NCBI GenBank assembly: GCA_036346255.1
Contig: CM070640.1
Coordinates: 37,319,238 to 37,383,237, forward strand
Length of the DNA: 64,000 nt
Direction of reading: 5' to 3'
From: Ampelocalamus luodianensis
Taxonomy: Eukaryota; Streptophyta; Magnoliopsida; Poales; Poaceae
The position numbers and the translations under genes are program-made. Shown here in pieces: positions 54,496-64,000 of the stretch; position 1 is the stretch's first letter; each line of letters opens with the position of its first letter. The notes beneath the pieces were generated by a model that was not told the origin of the DNA, did not search any database, and was given only the letters and a program-made list of their open reading frames with translations.

Positions 54496-57400
54496 ATGTT
54501 TGGTTTCTCGCGGCGCCGGATGAAGCTTGGAAGGTGAAAATTGTACCGCAGATTTCATCAATTAAGTACCCTTGTTCCATAGTTAGATGTACTTTTTCCC
54601 TGGTACTTGCTGTGATGAGATCATGAAAAACTGAAAGTAGAAGCGTCATCATGTCAGTTTCTTGTGTGCTTTCTGATGTTAAATATCAGTACAGATTTTA
54701 TTTTGGCAACTAATTTAGCCCCTTCACCTTATTTGATTCATTACCAATTGCGTATTTGGTTCCTTCAATGGATTTACATGTGGTCCTGGACGATTTCTGG
54801 CGAGAAGTTTGTTCTTTTAATGGACTGTTACTATGTTCAGAAAAGCAATGTTGATAAAAATTGTTGAAATGCAATCTAAATTTGTGGAGCCGTATAGGTT
54901 TGTGAAGCCCAGTTAGCCTATATACTGTCTAGAAGCTCGTACCTTTGATTAAAGTCAAATTTCCTAGTTACATTTGGGTGCTGAATATTCATGCTATATA
55001 GAGCATATTTGGCATTCATTTTGCTTGCTGTCTTGTTTTCCATGATTGTATTTTTTTCAAGAATAATTAGACATCATGTCCCTCTTAAAAACAACGAGTA
55101 ATGATTTCACCATTTCTGCAGATTGAAGGGCCACCAGAGTGATTCTTCGCATGGCTCTAGGAGCCCTGCGAGACCTGCGAGGCACCTCAGCCTGCCCAAT
55201 GTGAACCTTTGTGACTAAATTTCTTATATCTAGTCTTAGTTTTGTTGTATTTTTGGCACATTTGGATGGTTAGCACTTTGGTTTGTTTCAGGGGGATGAC
55301 CCGATTACAACATCAGTGAGCGGCCGTGCAGATGACCTTGCTTATCGCTGCTTGTCTGATACATTTGATCTCGATGGCCGTGCATTGCATAGCTCAGAAA
55401 ATTGGGCGGTGTTGTCTACGGAGGGCGACAAACCAGCTCCTCGTTTCTCTGTAAGTAGCCATCTAAATTCTTAAGGCTAACTAAGATTAAGTTCACAGCC
55501 CTCGTAAGAATGTCCATATGTCCAATTGACTCCCCTTCCATTTTGATTAAACAGCACGCTGCAGCCATTGTAGGGAGCAAGATGGTAGTGTTTGGTGGTG
55601 ATTCTGGTCATCACTTGTTGGAGGATACAAAGGTTCTTGGAGTTTTGTGTTTTGTTAGGGACTCTGCACGAGGCAGTATCATGTTATTCATCAACTAACA
55701 TTATGATTTTATCTTCTATACCCATCAGATGCTGAATTTAGAGAAGCTTACATGGGATTCTGCAGCTCCTAAAGTTCGTCCATCGCCAAGTGGACGTTCT
55801 TTGATATTGCCAGCCTGCAAAGGTCATTGTCTGGTATACTTCTTGTAGCTCACTATTGTTGGTGTGATTCTCAGTTTCTCACTATTCAAGCTAGTTCTTA
55901 GTCCTTATTAGCATTTTCAAGTTAGATGGCTATCTGTCCTTAAAGTATTTTTGTTTGTGCCCCTTTTTGTAATGGACCTGGGCACCTCGCAATGGAAGAT
56001 GTTAGATATGTATATAGTCTAGGGATTTCTTTGCATATTGTCAACCGTGTACATGTTATATATTGGTCTCTTGGCCCATTGGAATGAATAAAAGCCTCAT
56101 TCAAACATGATATCAGAGCAAGGTTAGGGTTAGAGTTTCTTAATATTTATACATGTGACGATACACCAAGAGCCTCGCTTGCTTCTTTTCATGTACAGGT
56201 TCCGTGGAGGAATAGCGTTATTCTTGTCGGAGGTAAAAGTGAACCTGCTTCTGATCGTTTATCAGGTTTTCTCATGCTACTTGATTCTCCAAAACTCTTG
56301 GATTTATTTTCTGTCAACCTCTGCCAGATAGATTACACATCCTATATTTGCTGCAGTGTGGATTTTCAATACAGAAACGGAAATTTGGTCACTTATGGAA
56401 GCCAAGGGTGATATCCCTGTAAGCTGTTAGGTATTGAGAGCTATGCTTTGATCAAATATTCATGTGACCTGACAGAATTGTCTTGTCGTACTGATTTTAG
56501 GCAGCCCGAAGCAGCCACACTGTAATCAGAGCAGGTGCTACACTGATACTTTTTGGTGGCGAAGACACAAAAGGAAAGAAACGACATGACCTTCACATGT
56601 TTGATCTGAAGTCATTAACATGGCTTCCTTTGAACTACAAGTAAGTCATCCTTCCAAACTCGAAAGAATCATGTGAATAAGTGGGGAAAGAGGAATTTTT
56701 TATTCAATTTAATCTGCGATTAGACTTTAGAATATCAACTAGCTGTATGTGCTAATAATCTATCACTGCCCCAACAGTCCTCATCTAAAAGAATCCGAGT
56801 TTTATAATTGTTGTTTGAATTTAATATGCATTCAGTATACTGATTTATGCTCATCATTGTAGAGGCTCTGGACCTTCACCAAGATCCAGTCATGTTGCTG
56901 CACTCTACGATGATAGGATCCTTTTAGTTTTTGGAGGCCACTCGAAATCCAAGACCCTGAATGATCTATATTCTTTAGATTTTGAGACAGTAGGTTCCTT
57001 GAGGTTCCTTGATTACCCCAGAACCAATATCCTCAGTACGTTTTGCATGTAAATGGTTACTTAAACGTCTATCTTCTTGTCAGATGGTATGGTCAAGAGT
57101 GAAAACCCATGGTCCTCACCCATCACCTCGAGCAGGTTGCAGCGGAGCTCTATGTGGAACTAAGTGGTACATTGCTGGTGGTGGAAGCAAGAAAAAGCGT
57201 ATGTTTCAAGCTTTCAACTTATGGATATAGCATTTCGAAGAGGAGTAGGTTGATTTCGATTTTTATGTACAAAATGCTGTAGTCTTAGAAGAATGTCTTG
57301 CCCTGGTTCTGTGACAACTTCTAACAAGAAATCAAATTCTCAGGACATGCGGAAACCTGGGTTTTTGATGTTCTAGAATCTAAGTGGTCTGTTTGTGTAG

Positions 57401-60309
57401 TACCCCCTAGCTCCTCGATTACTACAAAGAAAGTAAGTCATTTAATTCTTGCCTCTCTTATTGTGGAATAAATACAATTCTGGTTGCATTCAGTGGAACT
57501 GATACTTAAGTATGGGAATGAATATTCATAGTCATCTTTGTGCTCTTTTTCATTAAAGTCGAAAATATTACCTTCAAATGCAAAAGTATTTGCGTATTTT
57601 CAAGTCCAAGCCTCCAAGGTGCAGTTCTAGACTTCTAGTGTCCGATACTCCCACAGTCCCACTAGTTCCCATGTATATGGAGTTTCGGACACTATTGGCC
57701 CTGTAGACCATTGTAATTCCAAATCTAACCCTGTTACGTCTTAAATTCCATTTTTGGCCCCCTAGCCCCGCCTGCTGCGCCACTGTACCGCAGGAATGAC
57801 CTGCTGCGGCCCCCTACCGCAGCAGCCACCTGCTGCTCTCGTCCAACGCAGCAAGTTGCTGCACCGTAGTACTGTAGCATTTTTCCAGAAAAATCCATTT
57901 AAGTATATTTTTTAGAGGAATTTTTAAATATAGCAAATGAGCTCAAAAAATTATGAAATTTTTTGTAGAGCCTCCTGGCACAGTGTGCTTTCTTGTGTAT
58001 TTTTTTCAGAATTTTTCGAGCTCATTTGCTATATTTAAAAATTCCTCCACAAAATATACTTAAATGAATTTTTCTGAAAATTGCTACAGTGCAGCGACCT
58101 GCTGCGTTCGGCGACAGCAGCAGGTGGCTGCTGCGGTAGGGAGCCGCAGCAGGTGGTTCCTGCGGTACGGCGGCGCAGCACGTCACTTGCTGCGGTGCAG
58201 TGGCGCAGCAGGCGGGGCTAGGGGGCCAAAAATGGAATTTCAGACGTAACAGGGCTAGATTTGGAATTACAATGGTCTACAGGGCCAATAGTGTCCAAAC
58301 TTCTGTTATCTCATTTTGTCTGGTTGCTGAATAAGTAAAAACAACACATGCAGGGTTTCAGCATGGTTCCTTTGTACCACAGGGACAAGATTGTTCTTGT
58401 TGCTTTTGGAGGAAACAAAAAAGATCCATCTGACAAGGTGAAAGAATCAAACTTTTACTAAAGAGCATTTTCTTGAGTCATTCTTAAGGAGTTGCATTGT
58501 CATTTTGAACAAACAAAAATTAGGGCATCAGCTACTTTTCCTCATGGTCTAAATGCTTTCATCAAACAATTTTCTCACCATTGTAATTCTGATATTTACT
58601 TCAGATTTCATAACATAATTCGTTCTCTCTCTAGTTCCTTAAGTATACTTGGCACTTTACTCTCTAATTCCTGAAGTGTGTATACTTGGCTCATCTATCA
58701 CTTGCCAGCACTAGAATATTACTGAAACTGTTCAAATGTTAAAGTTTTGATTTCAACTTGAGATGCATTACTGAACATATGAGATTACCTGCAGGTTGAA
58801 GTATTAGTGGTGCTACAAAACGAGCATTCTTTTAGCTGGCGGTCTGCCCCAGATGTAGACCCTCTGCTGTATGAATATTCTCCAAGCACCAAAGATCTTG
58901 CTGATCATCTCAACAACTGTGCTCCTTTGTATTCTAATAGTTCTGTTGCAAGGCATAGTCTCACTTCTACGGTAGAACACCCACCTAGAAGGGGATTGCT
59001 CTCTGACTCATTGTTACTGCATCCAAGTTTGGGCACTTCACTCCGCAGGCAGTTCCATCATGTAGAAGACTGCAGCTTAGCTCAAAAACTTCAGAAACCG
59101 TTCGATGATGACAAATACGATGATGTCGATGATTGTTCTTCATGTCAAGTGAGCACTGTAACTAATGCACATTCAAGTCATTAGACAAGCATATACATTG
59201 TTGTCATGCTTAGCTGATTGTTTCTTGCAGCCGAAAGAGCATCGGAGCAAGAGGACAGGAGCTGATACTCAGGTCGACATAGCCAGAATTTTAGCAAGCA
59301 AGGAAGAAAATTCGGAGATGGAAGGATCAAATGCAAGAAGGATAGCTAGAAGCTCTTCAGATATCAGTCAACTGTACAACACAAAAATAACAGACTTGAT
59401 CAGAAGAAATGCCACACTTGAAGACCAGTTGGCAACTGCACTAGCAAGCAAGGACCAGGCAGAGAAGAACTTGTCTTCAGTCATCAACAGTAGGGAGCAG
59501 TTGGAGAAGAGATTTTCCAACAAGGAAAAGGAAGCTGAGTCGCTAAAGGAGAAGATAGCAGGCCTAGAGTTGGCTCAAGAAGAGTCGAACAACCTCTCTA
59601 ACACCGTTCATGCTGATAATGTGCGCCTTGAGCGAGAAGTGGCGTTCTTGAAGGCCATCACAGATGAGACCCAAAAGGCAAGAAAAAACTTAATATGATC
59701 TCTTAAGCGCGACGATTTTGGTTGTATTTCTGTACTGAGTTGGTTTTATCCGTGTAGGAGCTGCATTCCACTCGGAGAGTTTTAGTGGCAGAGCAGTCAC
59801 GGGCATTCCAGCTCCAGGTATTTGAGACCTATTTGCCTCATACATTGAGATGCAGAGTACATCAGATGTTTATTTATTATAATGTGTAAAATCTCCCAAT
59901 CTCAATTTTTTTCTTCAAAAATCTCCAAAATCTTTCCTCCGGCACTCATCCCGCGGAAGTCATGAACTAAAATACATTATTCAATGGTTCATCCTGCTAT
60001 GAACAAGAACATTTACATAGTGTAGGAGGCTGTAACACGAATGATATGTGTTCCTGAACACTCGTGCTCGCTCAATGTGTTGGACGCTTGCACGGTACAG
60101 ATTTATTACTGTCTAGTGCTTAAGGCATTTCAGACAATTTGGACAGCGAGCGATGATTGCTGGCACTTAAGTGTCTATATCATGCAACACAAGAAACCAA
60201 CTTGACATGCTGATCCTGCTTTAATCAGGTTGAAGTGTTCCATGTCAAGCAACGGCTGCAGATAGCGGAAGGAAGAGCAGGAACGCCAAGGAAACCTCAT
60301 AATCCGTAG
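54496..60309 (+). CDS. Kelch-repeat and coiled-coil protein (694 aa, 16 coding exons)
   Basis: Coding exons: 54496-54533, 55122-55200, 55292-55450, 55555-55632, 55729-55833, 56199-56265, 56357-56418, 56501-56640, 56863-56989, 57084-57198, 57344-57432, 58354-58437, 58795-59148, 59231-59677, 59758-59817, 60229-60309. They total 2085 bp and keep frame from MFGFSRRRMKLGR to the stop. Six kelch blades carry the double Gly (about residues 106, 164, 215, 267, 317, 372), giving a beta-propeller at about 90-390. After a Ser-rich linker comes a coiled coil at about 545-685 (LIRRNATLEDQLATALASKD, EREVAFLKAITDETQKELHS). This resembles plant Tea1-like kelch proteins and the kelch half of acyl-CoA-binding proteins, but no acyl-CoA-binding domain is present. 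Partners are unknown; a cytoplasmic scaffold role is inference. The intron after exon 14 has a GC donor (AAG|GCAAGA, 59678). The start was chosen as the first long-frame ATG after two short upstream ORFs. Confidence 0.9.
56000..56107 (+). repeat. Possible TRIM/SMART-type small LTR in a kelch-gene intron
   Basis: TGTTAGATATG...CATTCAAACA (108 bp) is preceded by a purine run (AATGGAAGA) and followed directly by TGATATCAGAGC, one base from the initiator-Met primer site. That order looks like polypurine tract, LTR, primer site. No second LTR is seen. Confidence 0.4.
57681..58301. mobile_element. 621-bp fold-back element in a kelch-gene intron
   Basis: Arms of about 280 bp are inverted copies: AGTTTCGGACACTATTGGCC at the left, the complement of GGCCAATAGTGTCCAAACT at the right. 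Both continue through CCCTGTAGACCATTGTAATT, GGCCCCCTAGCCCCGCCTGC and CTGCTGCGG-rich blocks to TATAGCAAATGAGCTC. The spacer is only about 45 bp (57964-58007). The left arm lacks a segment of about 25 bp kept in the right (near 58170-58195). Long arms suggest a MULE-type or other fold-back MITE. It lies in the intron 57433-58353. No clear target duplication is seen. Confidence 0.85.
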
Positions 60310-60341
60310 TAGGCAGAAAAAGTGCAATCATATGTTCAAAC

Positions 60342-60515
60342 CATAGTTACCAGAAACGCGGTTAGTCTGAGTCACGATACGAGATTCAGATTCATAGTTC
60401 GTCATTTTTTCTTCTAATTTCCATTGCGAACACGAACCACATACCCTAAACCAGTTCGGGTTTGGCGAATCCGGTTCGCGATTTGCAGGGTTTTATAGCG
60501 AATCCGGTAACTATG
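60342..60515. mobile_element. hAT-type MITE, 174 bp, in the kelch gene 3' UTR
   Basis: The ends CATAGTTACC and GGTAACTATG are perfect inverted repeats. Flanks GTTCAAAC (60334-60341) and GTTCAAAT (60516-60523) form an 8-bp duplication with one change. It starts 33 bp after the stop codon. Confidence 0.8.
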
Positions 60516-60523
60516 GTTCAAAT

Positions 60524-61302
60524 CTCTCGACTATATAGTGGGTGTGGGTTTGTAACATCGTCTTGTACATCAATTATACAATGAGTGTATATGTGAAAAT
60601 AGCTTTGTGTGAACCATTATGTTACATGAATTGATAGTGTGTTGTTGTGCAGAGATATTATAAGTAATTGATGGACTGAGAGCAACTTTTAGGATCTGGT
60701 GTGGATCAATTGAAATAATTTGCTAGATTTTCAAGTGCATCTTATACCAAAGATTGCCTCGTCTTTTTTAATTTTGTTTTTTCAATTAGCTATTTTATAC
60801 TTGCATCACAATCTGTCCCTATGAACTGCATATCCTATTTTGTTTTTGGGAAAAGTCCACTTTTGGTACCTCAACTCTTGCTAGGATTTTTACTTTGTTA
60901 AAAAATTAAGTATAGCTCTGCGGGTGGGAAAATGTTGACTCTGAAAAAAGAAAAGTACATTAGTCGGTGCTCTTATGTGCAAAAAAAAAAAAAAAAAAAA
61001 AGAAAGAGGGATAAGGTAATATCGCATACCATGCTTAATAACTACCCTTGAAAACATAACACTGGCTAAGTTACTTGAGGTAATATAATTTATTTCAGGG
61101 AACTAAATTAAAACAGGAGGCAAGTCAGCAGTTTAGTCTCATCCTCCACAAATAACTTAGAAATGAAATGACCACCTTTGTCTACACATCATCCACAGTC
61201 CACTGTACAATTGCTATCACAAGTTCACAGACCACAACATCATGACAAAATAAAATGATGATGCTAGGTTACACCGGGAGATGACAGCATTACAGAAACA
61301 CA
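60524..61302. other. Spacer between convergent kelch and p115 genes
   Basis: It holds the 3' UTR ends of both genes. A run of 21 A lies at 60981-61001. No independent gene is seen. Confidence 0.5.
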
Positions 61303-63805
61303 TCACTTTTCATCATCCTCATCTTCGTCGTCATCGTCATCTGGCAAGGCAGCATTGTCGCCGATACCTTGCAGCAGGGTGTCCACATCTTCGCCGAGCT
61401 CTGCCAGCCTTGCACTCAGCTTCTCAACCTTACTTTGTTCCTGGCCCAGGCAGACGAGTAGATCGTTCAGTTCCGCCTCACTTTCCTTCTCCGCCTCTTC
61501 CTTCGCTTGCGCTTTTATTGCTTCCACGTCGGGATAGGGTGCACTGCCTCCCTGCCGCAAGGTTTTCACCTCGGCATCAAGGCGGTAGTTGGCCTGCTCC
61601 AGACTGTTGTAAGCATCTGACAAGCTCTTGAGATCAGACTCCAGTTTTACTGCAAGGTTTCGTTGGTTGTTAGCATCAGCTTCAATCTGAGCCTTTTCTG
61701 TTTTGAGCGCCTCAATTCGTCGTGTCGCTCCCTCAAGTTCTTGTCTGAGGGCTTCAATTTGAACCCTTTCTCGACCACTGCTCGATCTCTCGGAAGAATC
61801 TGCAGTGCTACCACCACCAGTCCTCACTAGCTCTTCTGCTAACATTGCATTTCGAGCTAGCAAGTCCTGAAAAATGAAATTAATAACATCACGGTTAGCT
61901 TATTTCTATATCAGGTAGATACAGTGTTCTGAAAACCACTAGCAACCACAACCTGCCAGTAACCAGTTTCCCCAGATCTGGCCAGTTTTTTTAGAAACTG
62001 ATCAATCTATGAACTAAGATTTATGGCCTTTTACACCAAGATAGTAATAGCAACGTTATTTACACGTTGTTCTTGCGCAAAAGCATGTTATTTAAAATAT
62101 TCTTATAACAGGGGAAGTATATAAAAATTCCTGAGTTAGTAGAGTTTTTCAGGAAACCAGCTTGTTTTTGGTCAGATCCCAACCAATACTGAGGCAAGCA
62201 GCCGATTGTCCACTTAACTTGACACAGGGTACTCTGGTACTGGAGTACTGAACAAGTTAGCATCAGTGCTAGCAGAACATTGGTTAATAATGCAGTAGTG
62301 TCTAAGGGGTAAACTTTACCTAATAGGAAATATAGGATTAAAATTCTTTTTATCACATTATGATATATAAACTTACTGAATAAACTCAATTCAAGAACAA
62401 CCACTTGCTGATAAGATCATGCCAAAAGATCTTCAATGTTGGCTAAGTGACCAAATCTTTCCTATGGATAAAAGGATTTGGTGCTCATGTAAACTATTGT
62501 CAGGAATTGTCCACAAACAGTTTTTTTTTTCTGGGAATGTGCAGGAGTAGATATAGCTTGGAATTAATGCAACAAATGGGAAACTAACCTGCATCTCATT
62601 GCATTGTTTCTCTACAAATGACTGCAACCGCTTAACATACTCTCCATCAACCTCTCCATTCTTCTGCTCCAACTCAGCAGGCAGAATTGCAGTTGCGGTC
62701 TTTGTTCGACTAAAGATATCCATTATGTTGTCTCTAATATCAGTCTCAAGCTTACTGAGGAAACTAACGAATTGTGAATCAAAGATTTCTGAGAGGACTG
62801 GATGTTGATCGCCTTCATTTGTTTCCTCCTCTTCAATCTCTTGGAAATCTGACATACTATTTGCACTTGACCGTGAAAGCTGCTTGTGGTGCTGCTGCCC
62901 TGATGATGGATGCACCAAGCTTTTCCGCAACTCGTCAAACCTCAAAAAGTATGTAGTGAGGCCAATCTTTTGACTTATAGCGTCTGCAATAGCAAAGGCA
63001 TCTCGACCCTTCTCACGGCTTGCATTGTACAGGACACAAGCACCTAAAACAACGGCAGCCAATCCACGAATACAAGCAGTGTAACGTTTACTTGAAGCAA
63101 GCTCAATTATGTAGTTCAGATGTACTGCTGATTCCACAAGGCAGTTTACAGCATTTGCACAATCCGCAAGCCATATGATGAGTAACCGGAGAATAACAGG
63201 TTGAATATATGATTCCTCTGGTTGACTGCTTTGGTCATGTTCTCCTTCCGTTGAAGCTGCAAAGGACAAACATGTAACAATCCGATGAAGGAGCGGCTCA
63301 GTGCGTCCCAAGGATGGCGTAAGTGTATCAAGCTGAATTTGCAATACCTGGAGAGAAAAAAATCTTAGAAAGCCACACATTAAAGCCTACTGGGTTTATG
63401 TTAGCTGTAATTGACAAAAACAGGCATAGAAGCCTTCTAATAACACAAGAGTGAGGAAGGTAAGTAACATGAGCAGTTAGTCAATGTAAGAATAATCATA
63501 ACGAATTAACGATAATAGAGTCAGCCAATTGTTAGATAATCTCATCAAAAGCAGGGAAGGAAACCATATCATTGGACCTATGCACAATGGTCTAAGTAGA
63601 CAATCTTGTCTCAACTTGCTCAGTTTTACACAACAGTAGTGGAGTCACTCAATAATCAATTCTCAGCAGTTTGATACTTCTCCAGCCAACTTTGTACAGG
63701 TAAGAATTCACCGAAAATGAAAAAGTGAAGGGCGCATACACGATCCTTGGATTGCAAGTTGTCCTTGATAATGTGAGAAAGAACACTAGATGCTCTGCAA
63801 CATGC
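61303..63805 (-). CDS. p115/Uso1-type Golgi vesicle-tethering protein, three 3' exons (5' part outside window)
   Basis: Minus-strand exons are 63805-63740 (ACCRASSVLSHIIKDNLQSK), 63347-62589 (253 codons) and 61866-61303 (187 codons plus stop). All are phase 0, with GT-AG borders. The first two belong to the armadillo-like globular head of p115: VLQIQLDTLTPSLGRTEPLL, RLLIIWLADCANAVNCLVES, AAVVLGACVLYNASREKGRD. The last exon starts DLLARNAMLAEEL, forms a heptad coiled coil (QIEALRQELEGATRRIEALK to KLSARLAELGEDV) and ends in an acidic tail of Asp/Glu. This is the layout of p115/golgin candidate 6, a homodimeric tether for ER-to-Golgi vesicles bound by Rab1-type GTPases. About 462 C-terminal residues are present. 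It converges with the kelch gene, whose stop is 994 bp away. No mobile element is recognised in its introns. Confidence 0.88.
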
Positions 63806-64000
63806 CTGCGTATTTTAGGATCAAATGTCAAAATTTTAAAACAGAAGCGGGGAAAAGCAAAACTGCAGGTATTAATCACATGACATTTCGAGCAATCAAA
63901 TTCTTGATTCTAAACTAGATAAGAACACTATTACATGAGGACTTGAAATCACATCATATACAATAGAAAAAAACAACTGGAACAGTGATGTCACTTTTTT

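Overview
The window is nuclear DNA of a grass, most probably a rice-type genome (Oryza). The evidence is intron-rich genes with GT-AG borders, GC-rich first exons, many (TA)n microsatellites, and dense nested LTR retrotransposons, Mutator-like (MULE), CACTA, hAT-like and MITE elements with grass-type ends. There are no bacterial operons, CRISPR arrays, rRNA or tRNA genes. The species call is inference; no locus was matched to a database.

Layout. 1-1100: the last two coding exons and 3' region of a RCHY1/MIEL1-type E3 ubiquitin ligase. 1100-7085: no convincing gene, only a doubtful 40-aa spliced ORF. 7086-29531: what looks like one large MULE, with matching terminal inverted repeats at both ends. 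It carries a decayed transposase fused to a plant mobile domain, an array of about 139-bp GGCGTGACA palindromic units, and a GRF-zinc-finger gene with its own TATA box. It has been split by later insertions: a gag-only Copia element (7712-9508), a Gypsy 3' fragment (14593-15560), an hAT-like unit (16527-24760) holding a Gypsy 5' end whose LTR was itself hit by a solo LTR of the same family, and a Copia 3' end (27297-about 29340). 29553-33917: more LTR-like sequence and a probable LINE tail.

34500-40300: two intact, intronless, same-strand CC-type (ROXY-like) glutaredoxin genes 4.9 kb apart, each 103 aa with its own TATA box. They differ at the active site (CCMC and CPMC). 42035-49856: a CACTA end with subterminal repeats, four (TA)n tracts around two copies of a Micron-like element, and a CACTA-associated Ulp1-protease-like pseudogene (minus strand) interrupted by a 2.87-kb solo LTR. 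51654-51999: a 346-bp MITE that shares ends and internal motif with the large MULE.

53600-60309: a complete 16-coding-exon kelch-repeat plus coiled-coil gene (694 aa predicted). It has two short upstream ORFs, one GC-AG intron, a 621-bp fold-back element in one intron and an hAT-type MITE just after the stop codon. 61303-63805: the three 3' exons of a p115/Uso1-type Golgi vesicle-tethering gene on the minus strand, convergent with the kelch gene and running off the right edge. The ordinary cellular genes are thus ubiquitin ligase, glutaredoxins, kelch protein and p115; everything else is mobile-element strata. No clear new biological system was found. The best candidates for a second look are the composite MULE with its GRF gene, the gag-only retroelement and the CPMC glutaredoxin.
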